In this document: positions 8,730 to 16,806 of the stretch, in pieces
Numbering within the stretch: position 1 is the first letter of the stretch
How the letters are laid out: each line of letters opens with the position of its first letter
Assembly: GCA_903907855.1 (NCBI GenBank)
Contig: CAIVPT010000184.1
Location: forward strand, 1-46,997
Length of the DNA: 46,997 bases
Direction: 5' to 3'
DNA from: an uncultured Synechococcaceae cyanobacterium
GTDB lineage: Bacteria; Cyanobacteriota; Cyanobacteriia; PCC-6307; Cyanobiaceae
Translations under genes and position numbers: made by a program
Notes under the pieces: model-generated
What the model saw: only the letters and a program-made list of their open reading frames with translations
The model's database searches: none
What the model was told of the DNA's origin: nothing

Positions 8730-9245
8730 ATGGCCCCCCAGCTCCTTCCCTCCCGGTTTCGCCTCTCCCAGAGCGGCCCCGCCGCCACCGGGGCGCTCCT
8801 GGCCGGCCTGCTCCTGGGCGGGGTGGCCCTCCTGCCCTCCCCTGGTCTGGCCCGGCCGGTGTGCCGCTTCCTGATGCCGATCGGCGGCAGCGGCGAACCC
8901 ACCGTGCAGAAGCGCATCAGCGCCGCCCGCCTGGTGGGCCGCACCAACTGGAACACCGACTTCGCGGTCGACCGCAGTTACCGCAGCTATCGCGTCAATT
9001 TCCAATCGGTCTCCACCGGCCGTGGCACCTTCCCCCTGGCGGTGTTCCTGCGCTTCACCGATGGCAGCAACCTGCAGGTGGTGAACGACACCCTCACCCT
9101 CGATCCCCAGCAATCGCGCCGCCTCGGCCCCTTCTCCGCCGTGCCCGGCAAGCGCACCAGCCTGGTGAATGTGCGGGTGGGCTCCAGCGCCATGCCCAAA
9201 TCCACCGGCTTCAGCTACCGGGTATCGGTGGAGGGGTGTGAGTGA
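8730..9245 (+). CDS. Small secreted protein of unknown function
   Basis: I do not recognise a family. The product of about 171 residues has an N-terminal signal peptide: a basic start, then a hydrophobic core AATGALLAGLLLGGVALLP, then GLARP near residue 40. The mature part is beta-rich, with evenly spaced polar strands (DGSNLQVVNDTLTLD, TGFSYRVSVEGCE). One Cys lies near the mature N-terminus and one at the extreme C-terminus, which could form a disulfide in the periplasm. I prefer the ATG at 8730 to the TTG at 8697. It diverges from the 2OG oxygenase gene across about 60 bases. Confidence 0.6.
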   Translation: MAPQLLPSRFRLSQSGPAATGALLAGLLLGGVALLPSPGLARPVCRFLMPIGGSGEPTVQKRISAARLVGRTNWNTDFAVDRSYRSYRVNFQSVSTGRGTFPLAVFLRFTDGSNLQVVNDTLTLDPQQSRRLGPFSAVPGKRTSLVNVRVGSSAMPKSTGFSYRVSVEGCE

Positions 9246-9460
9246 GAAGAGAGAGAGAGAGAGGGGGGGGAGTAAAAGGCACACCTCACATAGAATAGCC
9301 CGAGTTGGCAGCCTTTTACCCAATTGAATTACCCCTTTCAAGACAAGTAATCCACTGACGTTTGGTCGCCTCCGATCCTTGGCGATATCCACTGTTTCTG
9401 CATCGCTCATCTGAGCAGAGCGACCCGCCCGGCTGCACCCGCGTGGAGGCCAGAGGGGAG
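9246..9460. other. Non-coding region upstream of pstS with a perfect inverted repeat
   Basis: No gene is seen. The stretch starts with a GA/G tract (about 9245-9270). It then contains the perfect 9-bp inverted repeat GTAAAAGGC (9272-9280) and GCCTTTTAC (9311-9319), separated by 30 bases, with a TAGAAT at 9291-9296 between the arms. The repeat could be a stem in a leader RNA or a pair of protein sites. The base composition is visibly more AT-rich than the surroundings. Confidence 0.45.
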
Positions 9461-9479
9461 CTTTCCTATCTCTTAACCG
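9461..9479 (+). promoter_or_regulatory. Possible Pho box upstream of pstS
   Basis: CTTTCCTA and CTTAACCG are separated by TCT, giving two 8-base half-sites with a 3-base spacer. This is the layout of the cyanobacterial SphR/PhoB box, whose consensus is a tandem CTTAACCT. The second half-site matches at 7 of 8 positions, the first at only about 4. A TATAAT at 9499-9504 follows 19 bases later. The call rests mainly on position ahead of a phosphate-binding protein gene. Confidence 0.4.
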
Positions 9480-9502
9480 AACCGAAAGCCGAGGGTCATA
9501 TA

Positions 9503-10543
9503 ATGAAGTTGTTTACCTTCCTGCTTGCCACCATGGCCAACACGTCCAACCAGACGCCTCAGCCCCCGTGGCATTCCGCCAGCTTGCCAGTGGCCGTTGC
9601 CTGCGCTGGGGCAACTTTGTTGAGCCTGGTGGGTTGTGGGGGTACACCCTCGCTGAACGGGGCGGGGGCTTCCTTCCCTGCCGCAATCTACCAACGCTGG
9701 TTTCAGGATCTCGCCGCTAAAGGTGTGCGGGTGAACTATCAATCGGTGGGTTCGGGGGCAGGCGTAAGGCAATTTTTGAGCAAAACAGTGGATTTTGCCG
9801 CCAGCGATGTGCCCCTGACAAGCAGCGAAATTGCCTCCCTTCCCCGGGGAGCCGTGCAAATCCCGATGACGGCGGGCGCCATCGCCGTTGCCTATAACCT
9901 CAACGGTTGCGATCTCAAGCTCAGCCAGGCGCAACTTGCCGATGTCTTCAGCGGCAAGATCACGAATTTCAACCAGCTCGGCTGTGCCGCCACCCCAATC
10001 CGGGTGATTTACCGTTCCGATGGTTCCGGCACCACCGCAAATTTCACCGCCCACCTTGCCGCCATCAGTCCCGAGTGGAAAAGCCGCTTCGGAGCTGGTA
10101 AGAATGTGAAATGGGCCACTGGCATTGGTGCGAAGGGCAACGAGGGTGTAGCCGCCCAATTGCGCCAAATAACTGGAGGGATCGGGTACGTGGAGTCGGC
10201 ATTTGTGAAGGCTCCACTTCAGGCCGCAGCCCTCACCAACGCCTCCGGCCAAACGGTTCAGCCCACCCTCGAATCCGAACAGGAGGCCCTGGCCTCCATC
10301 GATCTGGGGCCAGACCTAACGGGCTCCAACCCCAACCCGGCCAAGGGCTATCCAATCGTCACCTTCAGCTGGATTCTTCTCTACAAAACCGGAAATGGCG
10401 AGAGGCTGGAGCCGCTGACCAAAGCCTTCCAGTACACGCTCAGCGATCCGGCGCAAGCGATGGCGCCGGATCTCGGCTTCATTCCCCTACCCCCTGAGGT
10501 GCTGGCCAAAGGCCGTGCGGCCCTCGACACGCTGCAGAAGTAA
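9503..10543 (+). CDS. pstS: Phosphate ABC transporter substrate-binding protein
   Basis: This is a periplasmic lipoprotein that binds phosphate for the PstCAB transporter or acts as a stand-alone scavenger. The signal peptide ends in a lipobox-like LSLVGCGG. The mature protein shows PstS motifs: LNGAGASFPAAIYQRW, GSGAGVRQFLSKTVDFAASD, and the phosphate-loop segment IYRSDGSGTTANFT. The ATG at 9503 has GAGG eight bases upstream. An ATG at 9533 is possible and would fit better if TATAAT at 9499 is the -10 box. No pstC, pstA or pstB lies nearby, so this is probably an isolated copy. Codon use is less GC-rich than its neighbours, which may reflect transfer. Confidence 0.93.
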   Translation: MKLFTFLLATMANTSNQTPQPPWHSASLPVAVACAGATLLSLVGCGGTPSLNGAGASFPAAIYQRWFQDLAAKGVRVNYQSVGSGAGVRQFLSKTVDFAASDVPLTSSEIASLPRGAVQIPMTAGAIAVAYNLNGCDLKLSQAQLADVFSGKITNFNQLGCAATPIRVIYRSDGSGTTANFTAHLAAISPEWKSRFGAGKNVKWATGIGAKGNEGVAAQLRQITGGIGYVESAFVKAPLQAAALTNASGQTVQPTLESEQEALASIDLGPDLTGSNPNPAKGYPIVTFSWILLYKTGNGERLEPLTKAFQYTLSDPAQAMAPDLGFIPLPPEVLAKGRAALDTLQK

Positions 10544-10571
10544 GCCGCCTGCTGCAGTCGCCCCCACCGGA

Positions 10572-10841
10572 CTAGCGAATCTTCACCCGCGCCTGGTCGT
10601 CGTACTGGGCGCTGAGGCGCCGCAGCGTGGCGGCCTCCTCATCGGTGCGGGTGCAGGCGAAGCCATAGCGGGCGCGCACCCGCTCAGAGGCCTCCGCCAA
10701 GGCCCGCAGACCCGCCTCCCGAAGCTCGGCCACACTGAACTCACTTCCGGGCGGCAGGTGCTCCAGCACCACGGTGGAAGGCGAATAGAAACGGCTCTGC
10801 TGGCCGTCGGGCCATTCGAGATCAAGCCAGACTTCCGGCAC
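10572..10841 (-). CDS. MSMEG_0570-family nitrogen starvation response protein
   Basis: This 89-residue protein belongs, from memory, to the MSMEG_0570 family that is found almost only in the nitrilase-centred nitrogen-starvation clusters of cyanobacteria, actinobacteria and proteobacteria. It starts MPEVWLDLEWPDGQQSRFYS and has no known catalytic motif. Biochemical function is unknown. It is the last gene of the minus-strand cluster, 78 bases after the AIR-synthase-like gene, and converges with pstS. Confidence 0.82.
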   Translation of the reverse strand: MPEVWLDLEWPDGQQSRFYSPSTVVLEHLPPGSEFSVAELREAGLRALAEASERVRARYGFACTRTDEEAATLRRLSAQYDDQARVKIR

Positions 10842-10919
10842 ACACCCTCGGGCAACCGGGAAACTCTCTGCCAGGCCCCCGCCCCGCCGCCGTCACAGAG
10901 GACACAGCGGCCCCACTCC

Positions 10920-11900
10920 TCAGAAGCCGGTGAGCGGCTCATCCCCCACCCACAGCGCCTCGCGCGCCGAGCCGCGCCGCAGCGTCACCGACGCCAACTC
11001 GCCCGCCGGAGCGGCGGCGAAGCGGCCGATGGAAGCGGCGAGCAGCTCCGGGGTGAGGGCCAGCCGTTCGCGGAGGGCCGACGACCGCAAGGGACTCACC
11101 GCCAGCAGAAAGCCGAAGCTCGGAAAACAGGTGAGCCAGGCCTCCTCCTCCACCCCCACTGGCCGCGGCACGGCCGCCAGGTCGATCTCCAGGGCCAGCG
11201 AGGCCGCCTCGGCGAACATCACGGCGGTGCCGGCGAGGCCCCCCATGCTCACGTCCTTGGCGGCATGGGTCAGGCCCAGGCGGGCAAGATCGGGCAGGAG
11301 GGCCAGCTGGGCCCGCAGCCCCTCGGCCGGCGCCCCGGTGGCCGCATCCCAGAACGGGTAATGGCGGTGGAAGGCGCCGCGGGGATCGGCCAGCAGCCAG
11401 AGCTCATCGCCGGCGCGGGCGGCGCGGGCGCTCAGGGGCGGGCCCTCCAGCACCCCGAGCACCGCCACCGACAGGGCCTCGTAGGGGCTGGAGAGGTTGG
11501 AGTGGCCGCCCACCATCGGGATGGCGAAGCGATCGCAGGCCTCCCCCATCCCCGCCAGCAACTGCCCGGCCGAGGGGCCGCCCTGGCTCCAGAGGCTGTT
11601 CACCAACGCCAGCGGCCGGCCCCCCATCGCCGCGATGTCGCTGAGGTTCACCAGCACGCCACTCCAGCCGGCGAACCAGGGGTCCTCCCGCACCAGCTCC
11701 GGGTGCAGTCCCTCGCAGGCCAGCAGCAAGGCGCCGCCCACGGCCGGCAACAGGGCGGCGTCATCACCCAGGGCGGCCGCAGCGCCCAGCCCCGGGAACG
11801 GCTGGTGGGCGAACGCTCCGGCGGCGGGTTGGATGTCGCGCTTGGCCACCAGCCCGGGATGGCGCCGCAGCCGCTCCGCCAGCGCCGCCAGCTCGCTCAT
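10920..11900 (-). CDS. Sll0787-family AIR synthase-like protein
   Basis: This 326-residue protein resembles the PurM/SelD/ThiL/HypE ATP-dependent fold. The N-terminal domain has LGDDAALL, corresponding to the metal/ATP-binding GDDA motif, and the SDIAAMGGRPLALVNSLW helix. The C-terminal domain has THAAKDVSMGGLAGTAVMF. It matches the Sll0787 group tied to the nitrilase cluster, not a purine-pathway PurM. It probably phosphorylates or activates a cluster-specific substrate, which is inference. Its start overlaps the GNAT stop by 4 bases. Confidence 0.87.
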   Translation of the reverse strand: MSELAALAERLRRHPGLVAKRDIQPAAGAFAHQPFPGLGAAAALGDDAALLPAVGGALLLACEGLHPELVREDPWFAGWSGVLVNLSDIAAMGGRPLALVNSLWSQGGPSAGQLLAGMGEACDRFAIPMVGGHSNLSSPYEALSVAVLGVLEGPPLSARAARAGDELWLLADPRGAFHRHYPFWDAATGAPAEGLRAQLALLPDLARLGLTHAAKDVSMGGLAGTAVMFAEAASLALEIDLAAVPRPVGVEEEAWLTCFPSFGFLLAVSPLRSSALRERLALTPELLAASIGRFAAAPAGELASVTLRRGSAREALWVGDEPLTGF

Positions 11901-12532
11901 GCCGCCTGGCGCAGGCTCGGCCGCCGTTCGCCGGAGGGGAGGTAATAGGCCAGATCGGCCTCCATGCGGTGATGGCGGATGCCGCGGATCTCCAGCTCCT
12001 CGATCGATCGCCAGTGCAACCGCTCGAAGAAGCGCACGTTCTGGATCTGCACCGTGGCCAGGAAGCGGTCGCAGCCCCAGCCGTGGGCGGTGGTAACCGC
12101 CTTCCAGATCAATCCCTTGCCGATCTGGTTGTGGCGGCGGAACTCCCGCTCCACCCCCAGGCGGCCGCCATACCAGAGGCGCGGCGCAGTTTCGACGATC
12201 CGCACCACACCCACCACCAGCCCCGGATGGCTGGGGCCGTGGTGCAGGGCCGCGATCGGATGGCTGCGGGCATCGAGATCGTCGCGGTCGGAGGCCTCAA
12301 ACAGGTGCTGCTCCTCGCAGAAGATCGCCCGCCGCAGCTGCCAGTAGCCCTCCAGCAGGGGCGAGCGCTCGCGCAGCAGGTGGAAGGAGAAGCGATCGGA
12401 GCTGGCGGTGGGGGAGAGGCGGAAGTCGTCGGCTTCGATCGCCAGGCCCCAGCGCACCGATGGGGTGAAGGAGGCCGGGGCGGAGCTGGGGCTGCGGCCG
12501 ATCGAATGGCTGCTGGGGTCGATGAAGAACAT
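11897..12532 (-). CDS. MSMEG_0567/Sll0786-family N-acetyltransferase
   Basis: This is a GNAT-fold acyltransferase of 211 residues. The acetyl-CoA-binding motif region is seen as VVGVVRIVETAPRLWYGG, then LGVEREFRRHNQIGKGLIWK with the R/Q-x-x-G-x-G/A-like loop, and a C-terminal ATVQIQNVRFFERLHW. It matches the Sll0786 group of the nitrogen-starvation cluster. The substrate is unknown. It sits 9 bases after the radical SAM gene and overlaps the next gene by 4 bases. Confidence 0.87.
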   Translation of the reverse strand: MFFIDPSSHSIGRSPSSAPASFTPSVRWGLAIEADDFRLSPTASSDRFSFHLLRERSPLLEGYWQLRRAIFCEEQHLFEASDRDDLDARSHPIAALHHGPSHPGLVVGVVRIVETAPRLWYGGRLGVEREFRRHNQIGKGLIWKAVTTAHGWGCDRFLATVQIQNVRFFERLHWRSIEELEIRGIRHHRMEADLAYYLPSGERRPSLRQAA

Positions 12533-12541
12533 GGCGGTCGA

Positions 12542-13690
12542 TCAGCGCACGGCAGCGGGCGTCTGGGCGGGCGTCTGGGCGGGCGTCTGGGCGGGACCGA
12601 CCGCGTCTTCGAAGAGCGACAGGGCCGAGCAGGCGCCGCACTTGGCGCAGCCCGCCGCCATCGCCTCGCGGCGCAGGTCGGAGGCGTGCAACCGCTCAGC
12701 CACCGCCGAGTAAATCGCCACCATGAAGTCGGTGGAGGGGGCGGGATGGCCCTGCAGCGGTGTGCCGGCGATCGGCACAAAGGGCACCACAAAGGGATAA
12801 ACCCCCAGGCCGATCAACCGCTCGCTGCAGGCGATCAGGGCCTCGGCGCTGTCGCCCAGCCCCGCCAGCAGATAGGTGGACACCTGCCCGCGGCCGAACA
12901 CCGCCACCGCCTGGGCGAAGGCCTCGTAGTAACGCTCCAGGCTCAGCTCCGATTTGCCCGGCAGCACCCGGCGGCGCACCTCGGGCTCCACCACCTCCAG
13001 GTGCATGCCCAGGCTGTCGACACCCGCCTCCTTCATGCGGACGTACCAGAGCGGATCCTCCGGCGGTTCGCACTGGGCCTGGATCGGCAGCGCCACCCGT
13101 CGCTTTACGGCCCGGGCGGTGTCGGCCATGATCCGGGCGCCGCGGTCGTCGCTGTTGGGGGTGCCGGTGGTGAGCACCAGCTGGCGAACGCCATCGAGGC
13201 GCACGGCGGCTTCGGCCACCTCGGCCACCTGCTCGGGGGTCTTGCGCACCAGGGTGCGGCCGTCGTCGAGCGACTGCTCGATCGCGCAGAACTGACACGA
13301 CTCGCGGCGATCGCGGAAGCGGATGCAGGTCTGCAGCAGGGTGGTGGCGAGCACATCGCGGCCGTGCAGCAGGGCGATGGCGCGGTAGGGAATCCCCTCG
13401 GCGGTGTGCAGGCCGTAGAAGGCCGGCTCCGCCGGGGGCTGCACCGCGGTGAGGGCCGTGCCGTCGCGGTCGGCCAGGGCCACGGCGCCGCCTTCGCCGC
13501 TCTGCAGGCGGTAGGGGGAATCCTGGGCGGCGGCGTTGTACACGGGCACCATCACGGTGGTGCCATCGATGGTGAGGGCCCGGTGGTCGGAGGGGCCGGC
13601 ACCGCCGCGGCGGCCGGGGTTGCCGGCCACGGCGGCCTCTGCCACCCCATGCACCTGAAGCTCGGTGATCAGGCGACCGAGTTCAGACAT
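12542..13690 (-). CDS. MSMEG_0568-family radical SAM protein
   Basis: This is a predicted S-adenosylmethionine radical enzyme of 382 residues from the ATG at 13690. That start gives an 8-base overlap with the nitrilase gene and places [12 protein letters not shown] at the N-terminus. The iron-sulfur motif is C122, C132 and C135 ([18 protein letters not shown]), a CX9CX2C spacing instead of the usual CX3CX2C. A second Cys cluster, [11 protein letters not shown], lies near the C-terminus and could bind an auxiliary cluster. The protein ends in a tripled AQTP repeat. It belongs with the nitrilase and GNAT genes on either side; the reaction is not known to me. Confidence 0.88.
   Translation of the reverse strand: MSELGRLITELQVHGVAEAAVAGNPGRRGGAGPSDHRALTIDGTTVMVPVYNAAAQDSPYRLQSGEGGAVALADRDGTALTAVQPPAEPAFYGLHTAEGIPYRAIALLHGRDVLATTLLQTCIRFRDRRESCQFCAIEQSLDDGRTLVRKTPEQVAEVAEAAVRLDGVRQLVLTTGTPNSDDRGARIMADTARAVKRRVALPIQAQCEPPEDPLWYVRMKEAGVDSLGMHLEVVEPEVRRRVLPGKSELSLERYYEAFAQAVAVFGRGQVSTYLLAGLGDSAEALIACSERLIGLGVYPFVVPFVPIAGTPLQGHPAPSTDFMVAIYSAVAERLHASDLRREAMAAGCAKCGACSALSLFEDAVGPAQTPAQTPAQTPAAVR
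12558..12596. repeat. Three tandem 12-bp repeats in the radical SAM gene tail
   Basis: The unit GGGCGTCTGGGC is repeated three times in tandem near the 3' end of the radical SAM gene and encodes AQTP three times just before the C-terminus. It looks like in-frame slippage in a non-catalytic tail. Confidence 0.75.
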
Positions 13691-14699
13691 GGGGACCCTC
13701 CAGTGCGGCGCCCACAGGCATGGAGCCGCCTGGCAGGGGTGCGGCCCCGGAAACCGGAGCCCCATCCGCGAATGCCATGGCCTCCACCTGGCGGGCCGGG
13801 GTGGCGTTGAGCCGCAGGCCGAGAAGGTCGGGGCGGCTGTAGTGGCCGACGCTGTCCATCATGCGTTTGCGTTTGGTGATCAAGGAGCGGTCGAGCTCGG
13901 CGATCGCCAGGCCCTCCCCCTCCGGCAGCGGACCGGCCAGGTAGCGACCCTCCGGACTGATCACGGCGGTGTGGCAGCCCCCCTGGAAGGCGGCGTGCAG
14001 GGAAGCATCCGGCGTGATTGCGGCGTAATCGGCCGGATCGAGCCAGGCGGTGGAGGAGATCACGAAGCAGCCGGCCTCCAGGGCGTGGTGCCGCAGGGTG
14101 ACGGCGGTCTGCTCGCTGAAGATCGGCCCCACCAGCGATCCGGGGAACTGGGCGCAGTGGATCTCCTCCCCCTGGGCCATCAGGGCGAAGCGGGCCAGCG
14201 GGTTGTAGTGCTCCCAGCAGGCGAGGGCCCCCACCCGCCCCAGGGCGGTGGGCACCACCGACAGGCCGGCCCCATCGCCCTGGCCCCACACCATCCGCTC
14301 GTGGTAGGTGGGGGTGATCTTGCGGCGGTGCAGCACGATCTCGCCACTGGCGTCGATCAGCAGCTGGGCGTTGTACAGGCTTCCACCATCGCGCTCGTTG
14401 AGCCCGAGAAGCACGTGCAGGCCGTGCTGGCGGGCGGCGGCGGCCACCGCATCGACCGCCGGACCCGGCACGGTGGGGGCCTGGTCGTAGAGGGCGAGGT
14501 GGGAGCGGCCCATCCGCACCGGCGGCTCCACGAAGGAAAAGTAGGGGTAGTAGGGCAGAAACGTCTCCGGGAAGACGATCAGCTCCACCCCCTCAGCCGC
14601 CGCTTCCGCCATGGCGGCCAGCACCCGCTCGGTGGAGCCCTCCAGGCTGAACAACACCGGCCGGATCTGGGCGGCGGCGACCTTGATCGTGGGCTCCAT
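13683..14699 (-). CDS. Nitrilase of the Nit1/Nit6803 group
   Basis: This is a carbon-nitrogen hydrolase that converts nitriles to carboxylic acid and ammonia. The 338-residue protein shows the nitrilase triad: E45 in [13 protein letters not shown]127 in [12 protein letters not shown] and C161 in [13 protein letters not shown]. The CWEHYNPL signature and the [13 protein letters not shown] segment mark a true nitrilase, not an amidase. It corresponds to Sll0784 (Nit6803) of Synechocystis. It follows the Sll0783-type gene by 23 bases and overlaps the radical SAM start by 8 bases. The natural substrate is unknown; clusters of this type (Nit1C) have been linked to cyanide assimilation in Pseudomonas. 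Confidence 0.94.
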   Translation of the reverse strand: MEPTIKVAAAQIRPVLFSLEGSTERVLAAMAEAAAEGVELIVFPETFLPYYPYFSFVEPPVRMGRSHLALYDQAPTVPGPAVDAVAAAARQHGLHVLLGLNERDGGSLYNAQLLIDASGEIVLHRRKITPTYHERMVWGQGDGAGLSVVPTALGRVGALACWEHYNPLARFALMAQGEEIHCAQFPGSLVGPIFSEQTAVTLRHHALEAGCFVISSTAWLDPADYAAITPDASLHAAFQGGCHTAVISPEGRYLAGPLPEGEGLAIAELDRSLITKRKRMMDSVGHYSRPDLLGLRLNATPARQVEAMAFADGAPVSGAAPLPGGSMPVGAALEGPHV

Positions 14700-14722
14700 G
14701 GCGAACGGGCGCGCGGTGGGGA

Positions 14723-15205
14723 TCAGAGGGTCCAGGTGTCGAGGATGAAGGCCCCTTCCTTGCGGTGCAGCAGCACGATGTCGAGCACGTCGAGGGGATT
14801 GACCGGCGTGATTCCCGGCATCAGGGCCCCTTCACCGTGGCCGTAGAGGGCTTGGAGGGCGAAGCGGCAGGCATACACCTTGCCGCCCTGGTCCATGAAC
14901 TTCTGCAGGCGGGCGTTGAAGTTGAGATGGCCGTCAAAGGCGGCGTCGCCGAGCTTGGGGAAGCCGCGCTGCACGCCGAGGGTGACGCCGGGGCCATACA
15001 GAAGAATCGAGGTTTCGAATCCCTTGTTGATCAGCCGGCTGGCCTGCAGCAGGTTAACCAGGCCGATGGATCCCTCGAAGGCCACAGTGTGGAAGGTGAT
15101 CAGGGCTTTTTCACCCGGTTCAGCCTTGACATCGGGGAAAACCTTTTCCTCGTAGTCGACAAGAAAGTCGCCGGGCACATTGGCGGGGCGGGTGACGGCA
15201 GGCAT
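14723..15205 (-). CDS. MSMEG_0572/Sll0783-family nitrogen starvation response protein
   Basis: This 160-residue protein matches Sll0783, which in Synechocystis is strongly induced by nitrogen starvation and needed for normal polyhydroxybutyrate accumulation. I chose the ATG at 15205 ([20 protein letters not shown]). A longer frame to 15346 would run into the divergent promoter and adds unrelated sequence. The middle segment ([20 protein letters not shown]) resembles the DsrE-like fold, as does the Cys in [12 protein letters not shown], but this is tentative. It is the first gene of the six-gene minus-strand cluster, so its upstream region should hold the cluster promoter. Confidence 0.88.
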   Translation of the reverse strand: MPAVTRPANVPGDFLVDYEEKVFPDVKAEPGEKALITFHTVAFEGSIGLVNLLQASRLINKGFETSILLYGPGVTLGVQRGFPKLGDAAFDGHLNFNARLQKFMDQGGKVYACRFALQALYGHGEGALMPGITPVNPLDVLDIVLLHRKEGAFILDTWTL

Positions 15206-15332
15206 TCCGGGTTCGGTTTTCAGCGGCGCGATCTTTGCCGGTGCGAGGGCGGAAATTGTGTCGCCGTTGACACCAAATCGCGAGTCTTTGCTTTGGTGAT
15301 TACAGCTACAAACAACCGGGAAAGCCCATGGA
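15206..15332. promoter_or_regulatory. Divergent promoter region of the nitrilase cluster with an NtcA-like site
   Basis: This 127-base gap separates the Sll0783-type gene (minus) from the flavoprotein gene (plus). GTG-N8-TAC lies at 15296-15309 and matches the NtcA consensus GTA-N8-TAC at 5 of 6 fixed bases. No clean TAN3T -10 box sits at the expected 22-24 bases in either direction, so the site is only a candidate. NtcA control is plausible because the homologous Synechocystis operon responds to nitrogen starvation. Confidence 0.4.
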
Positions 15333-16697
15333 ATGGTTAAGCGCATTTACTCCTCTCTCTGCACCATGGTTCCTGCCGTGCCGCCCCGCGGCGCCCGACC
15401 CCCCAGCGGTTTCCATGGCCAGCGGCCGCGCTCGGTGGTGGTGGTGGGCGCAGGCCAGGCGGGCCTTTCGGTGGCCCAGGCATTGCAGCGCCGGGGCATC
15501 CGGCCGCTGCTGCTGGAGAAGCACCGCATCGGCTACGCGTGGGACCAGCAGCGCTGGGATTCGTTCTGCCTGGTCACACCCAACTGGCAGTGCCGCCTGC
15601 CGGATTTCCCCTACGGCGGGGAGGATCCCGAGGGATTCATGCCGAAAGCGGAGATCGTCAACTACCTGCAGCGTTTCGCCGCCCATGTGGGGGCGGAGGT
15701 GCGGGAGGGGGTGGCGGTGCAGCGCCTGCAACGGCAGGGGCCGCTGTATCGGCTCACCACATCCGAAGGGGAGATTGAGGCGGAGCACGTGGTGGTGGCC
15801 ACCGGCGGGTACCACCGCCCCCGCCGCCATGGCGACGCCGCCCGCCTGCCGGCGTCGATCCTGCAGCTCGACGCCCGGGAGTACCGCAATCCCGAGGCTC
15901 TGCCGCCCGGGGCGGTGCTGGTGGTGGGCAGCGGCCAGTCCGGCGCCCAGATCGCCGAGGATCTGTTCCTCGCCGGCCGCAGTGTGCACCTGAGCGTGGG
16001 TTCAGCGCCGCGCTCGCCGCGCCGCTACCGCGGCCGCGACGTGGTGGATTGGCTGGATCGCATGGGCTATTACGCCATGCCGATCAGCGACCACGCCGAT
16101 CCGCGATCGGTGCGTGCCAAAACCAACCACACCCTCACTGGCCGCGACGGCGGCCGCGAGATCGACCTGCGCCGCCGCGCCCTGGAGGGCATGCACCTGC
16201 ACGGTCGCCTGCAGGCGATCAGCGCCGAGAGCCTGGCGTTCGCCGACGACCTGGCCACCAACCTCGACCAGGCCGATGCGGTGTACTGCCGTATCCGCAC
16301 CAGCATCGACACCTGGATCCGCGAGCAGGGCATCGACGCCCCCGCCGAGCCGCCCTACGCCCCCTGCTGGCAGCCCCCCGCAGGCGCCAGCCAGGAGATC
16401 CACCTGCAGCGCGAGCCCCTGGCGGCGGTGATCTGGTGCACCGGCTACGCCATCGATTTCCGCTGGATTGATGTGCCGATCTTCGACGGCAGCGGCCAAC
16501 CCGCCCACGACCGCGGCGTCACCCAAAGTCCCGGCCTTTACTTCCTCGGCCTGCCCTGGCTCCACACTTGGGGCTCCGGCCGCTTCTGCGGCGTCGCCGA
16601 CGACGCCGAATACCTGGCCAGCACAATCGCCCTGCGCGTCCAACACCGCGATGCGAGCCAGGAGCGGCTGGAGTGCACGGCGTTGCTGGGGTCCTGA
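15333..16697 (+). CDS. MSMEG_0569-family flavin-dependent oxidoreductase
   Basis: This is a flavoprotein monooxygenase-like enzyme of 454 residues. The FAD-binding fingerprint [17 protein letters not shown] lies near residue 36 and the NADPH-binding fingerprint [17 protein letters not shown] near residue 190, the two-Rossmann plan of flavin monooxygenases. A C-terminal ATG-like motif is seen in [11 protein letters not shown]. The family occurs with the nitrilase cluster, and here it diverges from the cluster head and shares its promoter region. The start could also be the ATG at 15366. The substrate is unknown; oxidation of a nitrogen compound feeding the nitrilase is inference. Confidence 0.86.
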   Translation: MVKRIYSSLCTMVPAVPPRGARPPSGFHGQRPRSVVVVGAGQAGLSVAQALQRRGIRPLLLEKHRIGYAWDQQRWDSFCLVTPNWQCRLPDFPYGGEDPEGFMPKAEIVNYLQRFAAHVGAEVREGVAVQRLQRQGPLYRLTTSEGEIEAEHVVVATGGYHRPRRHGDAARLPASILQLDAREYRNPEALPPGAVLVVGSGQSGAQIAEDLFLAGRSVHLSVGSAPRSPRRYRGRDVVDWLDRMGYYAMPISDHADPRSVRAKTNHTLTGRDGGREIDLRRRALEGMHLHGRLQAISAESLAFADDLATNLDQADAVYCRIRTSIDTWIREQGIDAPAEPPYAPCWQPPAGASQEIHLQREPLAAVIWCTGYAIDFRWIDVPIFDGSGQPAHDRGVTQSPGLYFLGLPWLHTWGSGRFCGVADDAEYLASTIALRVQHRDASQERLECTALLGS

Positions 16698-16731
16698 GGA
16701 GGGCGTACCCGCCCATGTCCTCCTTACCCAC

Positions 16732-16762
16732 AAAAAAACCGCCACCGATTCGTCGGTGACGG
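16732..16762 (-). terminator. Rho-independent terminator of the atp operon
   Basis: On the minus strand, CCGTCACCGA pairs with TCGGTGGCGG around a CGAA tetraloop (10 pairs, one of them G-T), followed at once by seven T residues. It lies 45 bases beyond the atpG stop and also sits between the convergent flavoprotein gene and the atp operon. Confidence 0.9.
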
Positions 16763-16806
16763 CTGAATGTTGACTCCTGCAAGAGGAGCGGAACCTCACA
16801 CGGAAC

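Noticed and set aside
16780-16800. A Yfr1-like small RNA motif (ACCTCACAC)
   Set aside because: The conserved Yfr1 loop needs CTCCTCACAC between two stems with a terminator, and these are not present here.
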